DNA of 64,000 nucleotides. Source: Ancylobacter rudongensis (GTDB lineage: Bacteria; Pseudomonadota; Alphaproteobacteria; Rhizobiales; Xanthobacteraceae). Where the stretch lies: assembly GCF_900100155.1 (NCBI RefSeq), contig NZ_FMTP01000005.1:186001-250000 (forward strand). Direction: 5' to 3'. Made by a program: the position numbers and the translations under genes. Below the pieces are notes generated by a model. That model did no database searches. It was not told the origin of the DNA and was given only the letters and a program-made list of their open reading frames with translations. Numbering within the stretch: position 1 is the first letter of the stretch; each line of letters starts with the position of its first letter. Shown here piece by piece: positions 1 to 9,600 of this stretch.

Positions 1-534
1 GTCGTACTGGATGAAGAGATTGTCGGAGCCGACCTCTTCGATGATCGCCTTGGCCTGCTTGGTGTAGTTGAGGAAGAAGCCGGGAATGTCGCGCGTGTTG
101 ATCGGCTCGATCAGCAGCTTGAGACCGGCTTCCTTGATCTTCGGCGCGGCGAACTTCAGATTGTTGACGAAGGTGTTGTGCAGCACTTCGCGATCGGCCC
201 CGGCGGGCACGATGCCGGCGAGGATGTTGACCTGCGGGCAGCCGAGCGCCGTGGCGTAGTCGATCGCCTTGTCGACCCCGGCGCGGAACTCGTCGACGCG
301 CTCGGGCAGGATCGCGATGCCGCGCTCGCCGCCGCCCCAATTGCCGGCGGGCAGATTGTGCAGAACCTGCTTCAGGTTGTTGGCCTTCAGCTTGGCGACC
401 AGTTCCTCAACCGGGAAGTCATAGGGGAACAGGTATTCGACGCCGGTGAAGCCGGCGGCGGCGGCCTTCTCGAACCGATCGAGGAAGGGCACCTCGTTGA
501 ACAGCATGGTGAGATTGGCGGCAAAACGGGGCAT
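1..534 (-). CDS. hyi: Hydroxypyruvate isomerase, partial (C-terminus beyond the left edge)
   Basis: The 178 codons present read from an ATG at 534 into a TIM-barrel sugar isomerase of the Hyi/xylose-isomerase-like family, which interconverts hydroxypyruvate and tartronate semialdehyde in the cytoplasm. Visible landmarks are the start MPRFAANLTMLF, the segment LPAGNWGGGERG near residue 65, and the metal/catalytic stretch LLIEPINTRDIPGF near residue 150. The family is about 258 residues long, so roughly 80 residues lie beyond position 1. It follows gcl on the same strand after a 184-base gap filled by a palindromic repeat. Gcl makes tartronate semialdehyde, so the pair belongs to one glyoxylate-assimilation operon. 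A tartronate semialdehyde reductase may follow outside the window. Confidence 0.93.
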   Translation of the reverse strand, partial: MPRFAANLTMLFNEVPFLDRFEKAAAAGFTGVEYLFPYDFPVEELVAKLKANNLKQVLHNLPAGNWGGGERGIAILPERVDEFRAGVDKAIDYATALGCPQVNILAGIVPAGADREVLHNTFVNNLKFAAPKIKEAGLKLLIEPINTRDIPGFFLNYTKQAKAIIEEVGSDNLFIQYD

Positions 535-570
535 GGACCGCTCCTAGGGCATTCGGAAGATGGACTGGCT

Positions 571-675
571 CCCTCTCCCCGGCGGGGAGAGGGGTGGGGT
601 GAAGGGGGCTACCGCAGGGCGGAGGCTTACCCCTCACCCGCCGCTACGCGGCGACCTCTCCCCAACGGGGAGAGG
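571..675. repeat. REP-like palindromic element between gcl and hyi
   Basis: Two hairpins face each other: CTCTCCCC pairs with GGGGAGAG around 573-592, and CCTCTCCCC (655-663) pairs with GGGGAGAGG (667-675) around a 3-base loop. The sequence between them also has inverted GGGGTGAAGGGGG and CCCCTCACCC arms, so the whole block can fold back on itself. It has no U-tract. It sits inside the gcl-hyi transcript and could lower hyi expression or stabilise the upstream message; that role is inference. Confidence 0.75.
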
Positions 676-718
676 AAAGTAAAGGCTAATCGGTTCGCGC
701 ATGAGCGCGAAACCTCTC

Positions 719-2482
719 TCAGGCCTTGGCGGCGCTTTCGAGCGGCAGGTCGAGCACGTCCTCGAACTCGTTCACCGCGTCGATCTCGGTGCCCATGGCG
801 ATGTTGGTGACGCGCTCCAGGATGAACTCCATCACAACCGGCACCTGATGCTCCTGCATCAGCGCCTTGGCCTTGACGAAGGCGTCCTTGAACTCGTTCG
901 GCGAGGAGACGCGGACCGCCTTGCAGCCGAGGCCCTCGGCCACCGCCACATGGTCGACGCCGTAGCCGGCATTTTCCTCGGCATTGATGTTGTCGAAGGC
1001 GAGCGAGACCTCGAAGTCCATGTTGAAGCCGCGCTGCGCCTGACGGATCAGCCCGAGATAGGAGTTGTTCACCACCACATGGATGTAGGGCAGCTTGTGC
1101 TGGGCGCCCACCGCCAGCTCCTCGATGAGGAACTGGAAGTCATAGTCGCCCGAGAGCGCCACGATCTCCGCGTCCGGGTCCGCCGCGCGCACGCCGAGCG
1201 CCGCCGGCAGGGTCCAGCCGAGCGGGCCGGCCTGGCCGCAATTGATCCAGTTGCGCGGCTTGTAGACGTGCAGCATCTGCGCGCCAGCGATCTGGCTGAG
1301 GCCGATGGTCGAGACGTAGCGGGTGTCGCGGCCGAAGGCTTCGTTCATCTCTTCATAAACGCGCTGGGGCTTCAGCGGCACATTGTCGAAATGCGTCTTG
1401 CGCAGCATGGTCTTCTTGCGGTCGAGGCATTCCTTGGCCCAGCCGGAGCGGTCCTTCAGCTTGCCGGCGGCCTTGTATTCGCGGGCGACGTCGAGGAACA
1501 GGTCGAGCGCGGCGCCGGCATCGGAGACGATGCCGAGATCGGGGCCGAAGACGCGGCCGATCTGGGTCGGCTCAATGTCGACGTGAATGAACTTGCGGCC
1601 CTTGGTGTAGACCTCGACCGAGCCGGTGTGGCGGTTCGCCCAGCGATTGCCGATGCCGAACACGAAGTCCGAGGCCAGCATGTTGGCGTTGCCGTAGCGG
1701 TGCGAGGTCTGCAGGCCGCACATGCCGGCCATCAGGTCGTGATCGTCGGGAATGGTGCCCCAGCCCATCAGGGTCGGGATCACAGGCACGCCGGTCAGCT
1801 CGGCGAACTCGACCAGCTTGTCGGAAGCGTCCGCATTGATGATGCCGCCGCCGGAGACGATGAGCGGGCGCTCGGCCTCGTTCAGCATGGCGATGGCCTT
1901 CTCGGCCTGCTTGCGCGTTGCCTTCGGCTTGTAGACTTCGAGCGGGGAATAGGTCTCCTCGTCGAACTCGATCTCGGCCAGCTGCACGTCGATCGGCAGG
2001 TCGATCAGCACCGGGCCGGGACGGCCCGAGCGCATGACGTGGAAGGCCTGCTGGAACACCATCGGCACCAGCGCCGGCTCGCGCACCAGCACCGCCCATT
2101 TGGCGACCGGCTTGGCGATGGATTCGATGTCGACCGCCTGGAAGTCTTCCTTGTACAGCCGGGCGCGCGGGGCCTGGCCGGTGATGCACAGGATCGGGAT
2201 CGAATCGGCGGAGGCCGAATAGAGGCCGGTGATCATGTCGGTGCCGGCCGGGCCTGACGTGCCGATGCACACGCCGATATTGCCGGCCTTGGCGCGGGTG
2301 TAGCCTTCGGCCATATGCGAGGCGGCCTCGACATGGCGCGCCAGAATGTGGCGCGTCTGGCCATAGGCGCGCATCGCGGAATAAAGCGGATTGATCGCGG
2401 CACCGGGCACGCCGAAGGCGGTGGTGACGCCTTCCATTGCGAGAATCCGGATCGCGGCATCGACGGCACGCATCTTGGCCAT
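719..2482 (-). CDS. gcl: Glyoxylate carboligase (tartronate-semialdehyde synthase)
   Basis: A ThDP-dependent enzyme that condenses two glyoxylate molecules into tartronate semialdehyde and CO2 in the cytoplasm. The 587-residue product is close to the E. coli length of 593 and begins with the same [10 protein letters not shown]. It has the TAFGVPGAA ThDP/pyrimidine segment and, importantly, valine at position 51 (ILARHVE), where almost all other ThDP enzymes have the catalytic glutamate; this valine is the hallmark of Gcl. The C-terminal ThDP motif runs from GDYDFQF to VVVNN. The domain order is the usual N-terminal pyrimidine-binding, central FAD/nucleotide-type and C-terminal pyrophosphate-binding. 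It is divergent from an IclR-family regulator and upstream of hyi. Oxalate catabolism or purine/ureide breakdown could supply the glyoxylate. Confidence 0.97.
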   Translation of the reverse strand: MAKMRAVDAAIRILAMEGVTTAFGVPGAAINPLYSAMRAYGQTRHILARHVEAASHMAEGYTRAKAGNIGVCIGTSGPAGTDMITGLYSASADSIPILCITGQAPRARLYKEDFQAVDIESIAKPVAKWAVLVREPALVPMVFQQAFHVMRSGRPGPVLIDLPIDVQLAEIEFDEETYSPLEVYKPKATRKQAEKAIAMLNEAERPLIVSGGGIINADASDKLVEFAELTGVPVIPTLMGWGTIPDDHDLMAGMCGLQTSHRYGNANMLASDFVFGIGNRWANRHTGSVEVYTKGRKFIHVDIEPTQIGRVFGPDLGIVSDAGAALDLFLDVAREYKAAGKLKDRSGWAKECLDRKKTMLRKTHFDNVPLKPQRVYEEMNEAFGRDTRYVSTIGLSQIAGAQMLHVYKPRNWINCGQAGPLGWTLPAALGVRAADPDAEIVALSGDYDFQFLIEELAVGAQHKLPYIHVVVNNSYLGLIRQAQRGFNMDFEVSLAFDNINAEENAGYGVDHVAVAEGLGCKAVRVSSPNEFKDAFVKAKALMQEHQVPVVMEFILERVTNIAMGTEIDAVNEFEDVLDLPLESAAKA

Positions 2483-2650
2483 GGCAGTTCCTCCTCGCGT
2501 CGTCGGCTGGCGGGGGCTCGCCCCTCACGGGGCTGGCGGCGCCCGGCACCGGCCTTTCCGACCTGTTCAAAACGTTTGTCCGGCTGCCGCAGGCCTCATC
2601 CGGCGCCAGGTTCTGGGCACCGGGCGCATGCTGCGTAGCGGCATCATTCT

Positions 2651-2723
2651 TTCCGCACTGCGGAATGAATTTCCGAAAATCGCGGAAAACATGCCACGGC
2701 GGAGCTATTTCCGCAATACGGGA
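2651..2723. promoter_or_regulatory. Three IclR-type palindromes in the gcl/iclR divergent gap
   Basis: The 383-base gap 2483-2865 separates gcl from the divergent regulator. It holds a perfect inverted repeat TTCCGCA-C-TGCGGAA (2651-2665), a second TTCCG/CGGAA pair with a 7-base spacer (2671-2687), and a degenerate third copy TTCCGCAATACGGGA (2709-2723). Palindromes of this shape (TTCCGCA/TGCGGAA) are typical of IclR-family operators. Their place between the two genes suggests that the regulator controls gcl-hyi and itself, probably releasing on glyoxylate or a related acid (inference). I see nothing else in the gap apart from the ribosome-binding site of the regulator at 2851-2860. Confidence 0.7.
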
Positions 2724-2865
2724 TGTATTTCTGGTTTGCGAAAAAACAGCGGATGCGCCTTTATGCGCAGACGCGACGCGGCCGGGCGGTGACATAAGAT
2801 GGATCGCTTGGGCAGATGGGGCAGGGCGGAGCGTTCGCCCCGCCATTTTCGGAGGTGATCTGCGG

Positions 2866-3684
2866 ATGAACCAGGACGTTCCGATCGTGCGCCGCCGCGG
2901 CCGCCCTTCCTCCGCCACCGGCACCGAGGGCGGCGGCGAGGTGCAGTCGCTCGACCGCGCCATCGCGCTGCTGGAAGTGCTGGCGCTGTCCGACGGGCTG
3001 ACGCTGAGCGAGGTGGCGCGCGCCGCCGAGCTGCCAACCTCCACCGTGCACCGCCTGTTGACCACGCTGGAGCGGCGCGGGCTGGTCGGCCACGACGCCG
3101 CGACCGGGCTGTGGATGGTCGGCATCGGCCTGTTCCGCGTCGGCTCGGCCTATTTGCGCATCCGCAAGCTGCCCGAGATCGCCCGTTCGCTGCTGCGCGA
3201 ACTCTCGCACGGGGTGAACGAGACGGTGAACCTGTCGCTGATCGAGGGGCCGCATCTGGTCTGCGTCGCGCAGGTGGAGAGCCACGCCGCGGTGCGCGCC
3301 TTTTTCCGCATCGGCGGCGACCTGCCGATCCACGCCTCGGGCGGCGGCAAGGCCATTCTCTCCGGCATGAGCCCGGAGGCGCGGCGCGCCTGGCTGGGCG
3401 GCGACCAGCTGCAGCGCTTCACCGAGCACACCCATATCAGCCGCCGCGCCCTGCAGGCGGACCTCGCCGAAATCGCCGAGCGTGGCTTTTCCATAGACGA
3501 CGAGGAGCACACGCCGGGCATGCGCTGCGTGGCGGCGGCGGTGCTGGACGAATGGCGCGAGCCGGTGGGGGCGATCTCGATCTCCGCCCCGACCGTGCGG
3601 ATGCCGCCCGAGCGCATCGCCGATCTCGGCGCCCGCGTGCGCGAGGCGGCGCGGCGGCTTACGACGCAGTATTCCGGGCGGTAG
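2866..3684 (+). CDS. IclR-family transcriptional regulator of the glyoxylate genes
   Basis: The 272-residue product has an N-terminal winged helix-turn-helix (about residues 27-88; LTLSEVARAAELPTSTVHRL is the recognition region) and a C-terminal IclR effector domain with HASGGGKAIL and a closing EPVGAISISAP segment. The ATG at 2866 is chosen because GGAGGTGATC lies just upstream at 2851-2860; the in-frame reading extends further upstream but without support. A basic RRRGRP stretch precedes the helix-turn-helix. The gene diverges from gcl, as AllR/GclR-type regulators do, so a repressor of glyoxylate carboligase genes is the most likely role. The effector cannot be read from the sequence. Confidence 0.9.
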   Translation: MNQDVPIVRRRGRPSSATGTEGGGEVQSLDRAIALLEVLALSDGLTLSEVARAAELPTSTVHRLLTTLERRGLVGHDAATGLWMVGIGLFRVGSAYLRIRKLPEIARSLLRELSHGVNETVNLSLIEGPHLVCVAQVESHAAVRAFFRIGGDLPIHASGGGKAILSGMSPEARRAWLGGDQLQRFTEHTHISRRALQADLAEIAERGFSIDDEEHTPGMRCVAAAVLDEWREPVGAISISAPTVRMPPERIADLGARVREAARRLTTQYSGR

Positions 3685-3700
3685 CGCTCCCTCTGAACAG

Positions 3701-3806
3701 CCGTCATCCCGGCCGCAGGCGCAGCCGTCGAGCCGGGATCGTGCGCAGCAGAAGCCCTCTATTTCTCGACGATCCCGGATAGGACCTGCCGGTCCTTCCG
3801 GGATGG
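3701..3806. repeat. REP-like element, GTCATCCCGG family (copy 1)
   Basis: The block starts with CCGTCATCCCGG at 3701, has an internal GATCCCGGAT near 3772, and ends with TTCCGGGATGG near 3796-3806, so its ends are inverted. A second member with the same three landmarks lies at 42776-42873. It occupies most of the 336-base gap 3685-4020 between the iclR and frc stops; the rest holds a terminator and no recognisable gene. Confidence 0.7.
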
Positions 3807-3821
3807 CGACCTTCATGGGAC

Positions 3822-3850
3822 AAAAAAAAGCCGGCGCGGGATGCGCCGGC
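3822..3850 (-). terminator. Rho-independent terminator of the oxalate operon
   Basis: On the minus strand GCCGGCGC pairs with GCGCCGGC around a 5-base loop and is followed by eight T residues. It lies about 170 bases beyond the stop of the last frc gene, so it probably ends the minus-strand oxc-frc-frc transcript. Confidence 0.85.
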
Positions 3851-4020
3851 ATTAGTCGCCTAGGAGGAACCGAACGTTGGAAAGCCCTTCGTTCTGCTCC
3901 GGGAGGCTCGGTGGCTCTTTCGCCCCGCCACGCATTGTCGCGCAGCTTTGAGAGAAAGGCCGATAGGTCCGGCCGGTGGACGGCGCGCCAGGCGCGCCGC
4001 CCTTCGGGCCGATCAGGCGA

Positions 4021-5271
4021 TCAGACCGCCTTGGCGTCGTGCATCGCAGCGATTTCTTCCTGCGAGTAGCCGAGATCGGCGAGCACTTCGTTGGTGTGCT
4101 GGCCGAGCAGCGGCGAGGCGGTGATTTCGACCTCGACGTCCGAGAACTTGATCGGCGAGCCGACGGTCAGGTACTTGCCGAGCTTGGGGTGATCGACCTC
4201 GACCACGGTGCCGCTCTTGCGCAGCGACGGGTCGTTGGCGATTTCCTTCATCGACAGCACCGGGGCGCAGGGGATGTCGAACTTGCGCAGGATGTCGATG
4301 GCCTCGAACTTCGTCTTGTCGGCGAGCCAGGACTCGATGAAGGCGAAGATGTCGAAGATCTTGTCCTGACGGGCTTCGGCGGTGTTGTAGGCCGGATCGT
4401 CAATCCACTCCGGCTTGCCCAGCGCCTTGCAGATCGGCGCCCAGGCATGGCCCTGGATGGTGAAGTAGATATAGGCGTTGGGATCGGTTTCCCAGCCCTT
4501 GCACTTCAGCACCCAGCCCGGCTGGCCGCCGCCGCCGGCATTGCCGCCGCGCGGAACGACGTCCGAGAACTCGCCATGCGGGTACTGGGGGTATTCTTCG
4601 AGATAGCCGAGCGCGTCGAGGCGCTGCTGGTCGCGCAGCTTGACGCGGCAGAGGTTGAGCACCGAATCCTGCATCGACACGGCGACCTTCTGGCCCTTGC
4701 CGGTCTTCGTCTTCTGGTGAAGAGCGGTCAGGATGCCGATGGCCAGGTGCATGCCGGTGTTGCTGTCGCCGAGAGCGGCGGCCGAAACGGTGGGGGGGCC
4801 ATCCCAGAAGCCGGTGGTGGAGGCGGCGCCGCCCGCGCACTGCGCGACGTTCTCGTAGACCTTCAGGTCCTCATAGGCGTGGCCTTCCGAGAAGCCCTTC
4901 ACCGAGGCGAGGATCATGCCCGGGTTGAGCGACTGGATGTGCTCCCAGGTGAAGCCCATGCGGTCGAGCGCGCCGGGGCCGAAATTCTCGACCATCACGT
5001 CCGACTCCTTGATCAGCTTGGTCAGGACTTCCTTGCCCTGCGCCGTCTTGGTGTCGAGAGTGAGCGAACGCTTGTTGGAGTTCAGCATCGTGAAGTACAG
5101 CGCGTCGGCGTCCTTGACATGACGCAGCTGCGAGCGCGTGACGTCGCCCGCGCCGGGGCGCTCGACCTTGATCACGTCGGCGCCGAACCAGGCAAGAAGC
5201 TGCGTGCAGGCCGGACCGGCCTGAACGTGCGTGAAATCGATGATCTTAATACCTTCGAGGGGCTTAGACAT
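4021..5271 (-). CDS. frc: Formyl-CoA:oxalate CoA-transferase, YfdW-like (copy 1)
   Basis: A class III (CaiB/BaiF) CoA-transferase that moves CoA from formyl-CoA to oxalate, giving oxalyl-CoA for Oxc. The 416 residues align along their length with E. coli YfdW and Oxalobacter Frc. The catalytic aspartate is D169 in [10 protein letters not shown]17 is present in THVQAGP, and the mobile glycine loop is intact (GGGGQ, 246-250). Position 48 is glutamine, as in YfdW, where Oxalobacter has tryptophan. The ATG at 5271 starts the family-typical MSKPLEGIK; a longer in-frame reading adds 46 residues without homology and is rejected. It is the last gene of the minus-strand oxc operon, 395 bases after copy 2, and a terminator follows. 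Confidence 0.95.
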   Translation of the reverse strand: MSKPLEGIKIIDFTHVQAGPACTQLLAWFGADVIKVERPGAGDVTRSQLRHVKDADALYFTMLNSNKRSLTLDTKTAQGKEVLTKLIKESDVMVENFGPGALDRMGFTWEHIQSLNPGMILASVKGFSEGHAYEDLKVYENVAQCAGGAASTTGFWDGPPTVSAAALGDSNTGMHLAIGILTALHQKTKTGKGQKVAVSMQDSVLNLCRVKLRDQQRLDALGYLEEYPQYPHGEFSDVVPRGGNAGGGGQPGWVLKCKGWETDPNAYIYFTIQGHAWAPICKALGKPEWIDDPAYNTAEARQDKIFDIFAFIESWLADKTKFEAIDILRKFDIPCAPVLSMKEIANDPSLRKSGTVVEVDHPKLGKYLTVGSPIKFSDVEVEITASPLLGQHTNEVLADLGYSQEEIAAMHDAKAV

Positions 5272-5666
5272 TGTAGTCGACTTCCCTTTTAGCGTTAACA
5301 GTCCGGACGGAGGCTCACCCTGCCGCCGGATTGAGATTTCCCATCCCTCGCGGATGGAAACCGTACTTCTCCCCATGCGCCCCGGCGCTCTGACGGCACC
5401 GGCTTGCATCTCCCAGGGGGTGATCGACTTCGGAACGACTCACGACTTCTTTTCGTCCACCCTGGCCTCACACTTCGCCAGGCGCCGGCGCAGATCGCGC
5501 TCTTCGGCCCGGCGAAACGTCTCTTTGCGGATCGCCGCTGCGGCATGCCGCGCGGCGTCCGTTCCGCCCCGACAGGCTTCGTCCCGCCGCCGGGAGGGGC
5601 CTGCCTCACGCATGGCCGGAGCGAACACCGGCCATGTACCCTTCGTGCTGCCCGAAGGCGGCAAAC
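5272..5666. other. Unusually long gap between the two frc genes
   Basis: This 395-base stretch separates two same-strand paralogues that would be expected to be packed closely. It holds a 9-bp hairpin next to the upstream frc stop (listed separately) and, on the minus strand, an AGGG purine run before the copy 1 start. A 104-codon minus-strand reading (5295-5609) has no family resemblance and a composition like random GC-rich sequence, so I do not call it a gene. A separate promoter for copy 1 is possible but I see no convincing -35/-10 pair. Confidence 0.5.
5611..5636 (-). other. Hairpin after frc copy 2
   Basis: CATGGCCGG (5611-5619) and CCGGCCATG (5628-5636) form a perfect 9-bp stem with an 8-base loop, 30 bases beyond the stop of frc copy 2. 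No U-tract follows, so it is more likely an RNA-processing, stability or attenuation hairpin than an intrinsic terminator. Confidence 0.5.
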
Positions 5667-6944
5667 TCACTCGGCCGCCAGCCGCACCGGCTCGCCGACC
5701 GCGCCGGAGGCCTTGATGCGGGCGATCTCGTCGCCGCCAAGACCCAGAACCTGCGCGAGGATTTCCTCGGTGTGCTCGCCCAGCAGCGGCGAGCGCTCGA
5801 CCTCGACATCGTTGTCCGACAGCTTGATCGGGTTGCCGACGGTCAGGTACTTGCCGCGCGTGGGGTGGTCGATTTCCACCAGCGTTCCGGTCGCGTAGAG
5901 CGATTGGTCCTCGGCGATCTCCTTCATCGAGAGCACCGGGCCGCAGGGAATGTCGACCTTGTTGAGGATTTCCATCGCCTCGAACTTGGTGTGGGCCATG
6001 GTCCACGATTCGACGCGGTGGAAGATCTCGTTGAGATGGGGCAGGCGCGCCGCCGGCGTGGCGTAGTTCGGATCGGTCTTCCAGTCCGGCTCGCCAATGA
6101 CGTCGCAGATCTTCCCCCAGACCGGGGCCTGGGTGATGAAATAGATATAGGCGTTGGGGTCGGTCTCCCAACCCTTGCACTTCAAGATGCGCCCGGGCTG
6201 GCCGCCGCCGGAATCATTGCCGGCGCGGGGCACCGAATCGCCGAAGGGCAGGCCCTCGCCGAACTGGCTGTATTCGCGCAGCGGGCCGCGCTCCAGGCGC
6301 TGCTGGTCGCGCATCTTCACGCGGCAGAAATTCAGCACCGCGTCCTGCATGGCGCAGAGCACCTTCTGGCCGCGGCCGGTCAGCGTGCGCTGGTAGAGCG
6401 CCGTGACAATGCCGAGCGCCAGGTGCAGGCCGGTGCCGGAATCGCCGATCTGGGCGGCGGTGACGAGCGGCAGGCCGTCGCGGAAGCCGGTGGTGGAGGC
6501 CGAGCCGCCGGTGCACTGGGCAACGTTCTCATAGACCTTGCAGTCCTCGAACGGGCCGGGGCCGAAGCCCTTGACCGAGGCGAGGATGATGCGCGGGTTC
6601 AGCTCCTGGATGCGCTCCCAGCTGAAGCCCATGCGGTCCAGCGCGCCGGGGGCGAAATTCTCGACCATCACGTCGCAGATCTTCACCAGCTCCTCGAGGA
6701 CCTTCTTGCCCTCGGGGTTCTTGGTGTCGAGCGTGATGGAGCGCTTATTGGAGTTCAGCATCGTGAAGTAGAGGCTGTCCGCATTGGGGACATCGCGCAG
6801 CTGGGCGCGGGTGACGTCACCCTCGCCAGGACGCTCTACCTTGATCACATCGGCCCCGAACCACGCGAGAAGCTGCGTGCAGGTGGGGCCGGACTGAACA
6901 TGGGTGAAATCGAGGACGCGAACGCCGTCCAGTGCCTTGCCCAT
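5667..6944 (-). CDS. frc: Formyl-CoA:oxalate CoA-transferase paralogue (copy 2)
   Basis: The 425-residue product is a class III CoA-transferase closely related to the neighbouring copy. Q17 (THVQSGP) and the catalytic aspartate (D168 in QIGDSGTG) are kept. The glycine loop that covers the active site during the reaction is changed: where copy 1 has NAGGGGQPG, this protein has NDSGGGQPG (residues 243-250). It also carries IGDSG instead of LGDSN around the catalytic residue and an extra C-terminal tail. It lies directly downstream of oxc, across a 103-base gap holding a strong hairpin. The reaction is probably the same, but kinetics or acceptor range (oxalate versus another dicarboxylate, or succinyl-CoA as donor) may differ. 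Confidence 0.92.
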   Translation of the reverse strand: MGKALDGVRVLDFTHVQSGPTCTQLLAWFGADVIKVERPGEGDVTRAQLRDVPNADSLYFTMLNSNKRSITLDTKNPEGKKVLEELVKICDVMVENFAPGALDRMGFSWERIQELNPRIILASVKGFGPGPFEDCKVYENVAQCTGGSASTTGFRDGLPLVTAAQIGDSGTGLHLALGIVTALYQRTLTGRGQKVLCAMQDAVLNFCRVKMRDQQRLERGPLREYSQFGEGLPFGDSVPRAGNDSGGGQPGRILKCKGWETDPNAYIYFITQAPVWGKICDVIGEPDWKTDPNYATPAARLPHLNEIFHRVESWTMAHTKFEAMEILNKVDIPCGPVLSMKEIAEDQSLYATGTLVEIDHPTRGKYLTVGNPIKLSDNDVEVERSPLLGEHTEEILAQVLGLGGDEIARIKASGAVGEPVRLAAE

Positions 6945-7002
6945 GGGGTTCCTCTCAAGATGACCCGGCTTTTCGCCGTTGTGTCGTTGTTACTTAAGGG
7001 AT

Positions 7003-7039
7003 GGGACGGGTGGGGAAATTGCCGCTCCCCACCCGTCCC
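7003..7039 (-). other. Perfect 14-bp hairpin between oxc and frc copy 2
   Basis: GGGACGGGTGGGGA (7003-7016) pairs with TCCCCACCCGTCCC (7026-7039) over a 9-base loop, starting 8 bases beyond the oxc stop. On the minus strand the stem is followed by ATCCCTTAAG rather than a U-run, so full intrinsic termination is unlikely. It could protect the oxc 3' end after processing and set a higher oxc than frc level. Confidence 0.7.
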
Positions 7040-7047
7040 GGTTTGAC

Positions 7048-8787
7048 TTACTTCTTCTTCACCACGCTCTGCGGGTTGAGGCTGCCGATATTGCCGCTCT
7101 CGCTGCCGGCGGCCGGGTCGATAACGGCATTGATGAGCGTCGGCTTGCCGCTGTCCATCGCCTCGTCCACAGCCTTCTTCAGCTCGTCCGGGGTGGTGAC
7201 GTGGTAGCCGACGCCACCGAAGGCTTCCATCATCTTGTCGTAGCGCGAGTCAGCGACGAAGACGGTGGTGCCGGGATCGCGACCCGTCGGGTCGGTGTCG
7301 GTGCCGCGGTAGATGCCGTTATTGTTGAAGATAACGACGCAGACCGGCAGGTTGTAACGGCAGATGGTCTCGACTTCCATGCCGGAGAAGCCGAAGGCGC
7401 TGTCGCCCTCGACCGCCAGCACCGGCTTGCCGGTTTCCACCGCCGCGCCGATGGCGAAGCCCATGCCGATGCCCATCACGCCCCAGGTGCCGACGTCCAG
7501 GCGCTTGCGCGGCTGGTACATGTCGATCACGCCGCGGGCGAGGTCGAGCGTGTTGGCACCCTCATTGACCAGGATCGCGTCGGGACGCTCCTTGATGACC
7601 TGCTTGAGAGCGCCGAGCGCCGAATGGAAATCCATCGGCGTGGAGTTCTTCAGCAGGCGCTGGGCCATCTTGCCGATATTGACTTCCTTGCGGGCGTTGA
7701 TCGCGTCGATCCACTCGGCCGCAGGCGCCTTCCAGCCGGTCTTGATGCCCTCGTTGAGGGCCTCGATGACCGAACCGATGTCGCCGACCAGCGGCGCCGC
7801 GATCTCGACATTCGAGTCCATTTCCTTGGGCTCGATGTCGATCTGGATGAACTTCTTCGGGGCGTCGCCCCAGGTCTTGCCCTTGCCGTGCGACAGCAGC
7901 CAGTTGAGGCGGGCGCCGACGAGCACGACGACGTCCGAATCCTTCAGCACCGTCGAGCGGGCGGCGCCGGCCGAGAGCGGATGGTTGTCGGGCAGCAGGC
8001 CCTTGGCCATCGACATCGGCAGGAAGGGGATGCCGGAGGTTTCGATGAAGGAGCGGATCTCCTCGTCGGCCTGCGCGTAAGCCGCGCCCTTGCCGAGGAT
8101 GATCAGCGGCTTCTTGGCCGACTTCAGCACGTCGAGCGCGCGGGTGACGGCGGCCGGGGAGGGGAGCTGCGCCGGAGCGGCGTCGATCACCTTGACCAGC
8201 GACTTGGCGCCGGCATCGGCATCCATCACCTGCGAGAACAGCTTGGCCGGCAGGTCGAGATAGACACCGCCCGGACGGCCCGAGCAGGCCGCGCGGATGG
8301 CGCGGGCGACGGCGATGCCGATATCGGCCGCGTGCAGCACGCGGAAGGCCGCCTTGCAGAGCGGCTTGGCGATGGCGAGCTGGTCCATCTCCTCATAGTC
8401 GCCCTGCTGGAGGTCGACGATCTCGCGCTCGGACGAGCCGGAGATGAGGATCATGGGGAAGCAGTTGGTGGTGGCGTTCGCCAGGGCGGTGAGGCCGTTG
8501 AGGAAGCCCGGCGCCGAGACGGTGAGGCACACGCCCGGCTTCTTGGTCAGAAAGCCGGCGATGGCGGCAGCGTTGCCTGCGTTCTGCTCATGGCGGAACG
8601 AGATGACGCGGATGCCTTCGGCCTGCGCCATGCGACCCAGATCCGTGATCGGAATCCCGGGTACGCCATAGATGGTGTCGATATCGTTCAGTTTGAGCGC
8701 ATCGATGACCAGGTGGAAGCCGTCCGTGAGCTCCTGCTCGGTCTCGGCGGCGGCATTCACGTCAATAACCTGTGCGACTGCGGACAT
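7048..8787 (-). CDS. oxc: Oxalyl-CoA decarboxylase
   Basis: A ThDP-dependent cytoplasmic enzyme converting oxalyl-CoA to formyl-CoA and CO2. The 579-residue product has the three ThDP-enzyme domains: [11 protein letters not shown] at 40-50, the catalytic glutamate E67 in RHEQNAG, and the pyrophosphate motif from GDSAFGF to IFNN (461-489). The stretch [13 protein letters not shown] and the C-terminal lysine-rich tail resemble Oxalobacter and E. coli (YfdU) Oxc. GGGAGGGA lies before the ATG. It begins 43 bases after an FCD-GntR regulator on the same strand, so the regulator is probably the first gene of the operon, with two CoA-transferases following. The formyl-CoA it produces is the donor for Frc. 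Confidence 0.97.
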   Translation of the reverse strand: MSAVAQVIDVNAAAETEQELTDGFHLVIDALKLNDIDTIYGVPGIPITDLGRMAQAEGIRVISFRHEQNAGNAAAIAGFLTKKPGVCLTVSAPGFLNGLTALANATTNCFPMILISGSSEREIVDLQQGDYEEMDQLAIAKPLCKAAFRVLHAADIGIAVARAIRAACSGRPGGVYLDLPAKLFSQVMDADAGAKSLVKVIDAAPAQLPSPAAVTRALDVLKSAKKPLIILGKGAAYAQADEEIRSFIETSGIPFLPMSMAKGLLPDNHPLSAGAARSTVLKDSDVVVLVGARLNWLLSHGKGKTWGDAPKKFIQIDIEPKEMDSNVEIAAPLVGDIGSVIEALNEGIKTGWKAPAAEWIDAINARKEVNIGKMAQRLLKNSTPMDFHSALGALKQVIKERPDAILVNEGANTLDLARGVIDMYQPRKRLDVGTWGVMGIGMGFAIGAAVETGKPVLAVEGDSAFGFSGMEVETICRYNLPVCVVIFNNNGIYRGTDTDPTGRDPGTTVFVADSRYDKMMEAFGGVGYHVTTPDELKKAVDEAMDSGKPTLINAVIDPAAGSESGNIGSLNPQSVVKKK

Positions 8788-8830
8788 CCCGTATTCCCTC
8801 CCAAACGTCCTTCGGCGGGTTCATGCCGCC

Positions 8831-9556
8831 CTAATCTAGGTCTACGTGGTTCTCGACATGCTCAGCGAGCCGGAGCGTGTGGTCTCTGACCAAACGCTCG
8901 GCGCGGTCCGCGTCCCGCGCCTCGAGAGCAAGAATGATCTCCAGATGGTCGGATGCCGAACGCTGCGCCCGGTCCATCTCAAAGATCGTGCGGTGGCGGA
9001 TGGCCCGTACATGGAAGAACAGGTTTTCCGTCATCGCCACGAGCAGCGAAGAGCCGCTCAGCCGGATCAGCGCCTGGTGGAACGCGATATTCGCACTCGA
9101 ATATTCGTCGCACCGATCGCGCTCAATCCGCGCCAGATCGAACTTCTTGAACAACGTCCTAAGCTCGGCGATCGCCTCGTCGCTTGCGCGCTGCGTGGCG
9201 AGGCGGGCCGCCATGCTTTCCAGCGCCGCCCAGGCCTCGATCATCTCGATGATCTCGGCCTTGGAGCGGCGAACCACCATAATGCCCCGCCGGGGTACGG
9301 CGCGGAGCAGGCCTTCCTGCTCCAGCATCGCGACCGCCTCGCGGATCGGCGTCCGGCTTGCGCCGAGACGCTCGGAAATATCCCGCTCGTCGAGCAGCAC
9401 CGGCTCGCTTGAGCCGTAGATGTTCATGTGCGTGATGGCTTCCTTGAGAGCGGCATAGGCCTTGCTCTTGAAGCTCTCCTTGGCCGGCAGGCGCTCAATG
9501 GTCAGACCATTCTCGCCGCTTTGCCAGTGCTTGCTCACAATTGCCTTGCTATCCAC
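8831..9556 (-). CDS. FCD-type GntR regulator, probable local regulator of oxalate genes (1)
   Basis: The 241-residue product has an N-terminal GntR winged helix (about residues 30-98, with LGASRTPIREAVAMLEQEG as the recognition region) and a C-terminal all-helical FCD effector domain with the usual histidines (FHQALI, SDHLEIIL, RDHTLRLAEHV) that bind a metal and carboxylate ligand. FCD regulators typically sense organic acids. It lies only 43 bases upstream of oxc on the same strand, so the two are likely co-transcribed. TGGTAT-type repeats sit 45-60 bases before its start, consistent with autoregulation. It is clearly paralogous to the GntR gene at 9955-10656. Confidence 0.9.
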   Translation of the reverse strand: MDSKAIVSKHWQSGENGLTIERLPAKESFKSKAYAALKEAITHMNIYGSSEPVLLDERDISERLGASRTPIREAVAMLEQEGLLRAVPRRGIMVVRRSKAEIIEMIEAWAALESMAARLATQRASDEAIAELRTLFKKFDLARIERDRCDEYSSANIAFHQALIRLSGSSLLVAMTENLFFHVRAIRHRTIFEMDRAQRSASDHLEIILALEARDADRAERLVRDHTLRLAEHVENHVDLD

Positions 9557-9600
9557 GGAAGCGTCCTCTGCGGAAAACCCACAGCGGATTTCCGAAAAAG

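Noticed and set aside
701-2257. A 518-codon plus-strand reading over gcl
   Set aside because: It is the shadow of gcl; the product is His/Arg/Gly-rich and unlike any family.
5295-5609. Possible small gene between the two frc genes
   Set aside because: 104 codons with no homology, no convincing ribosome-binding site and a composition like frame-shifted GC-rich sequence.
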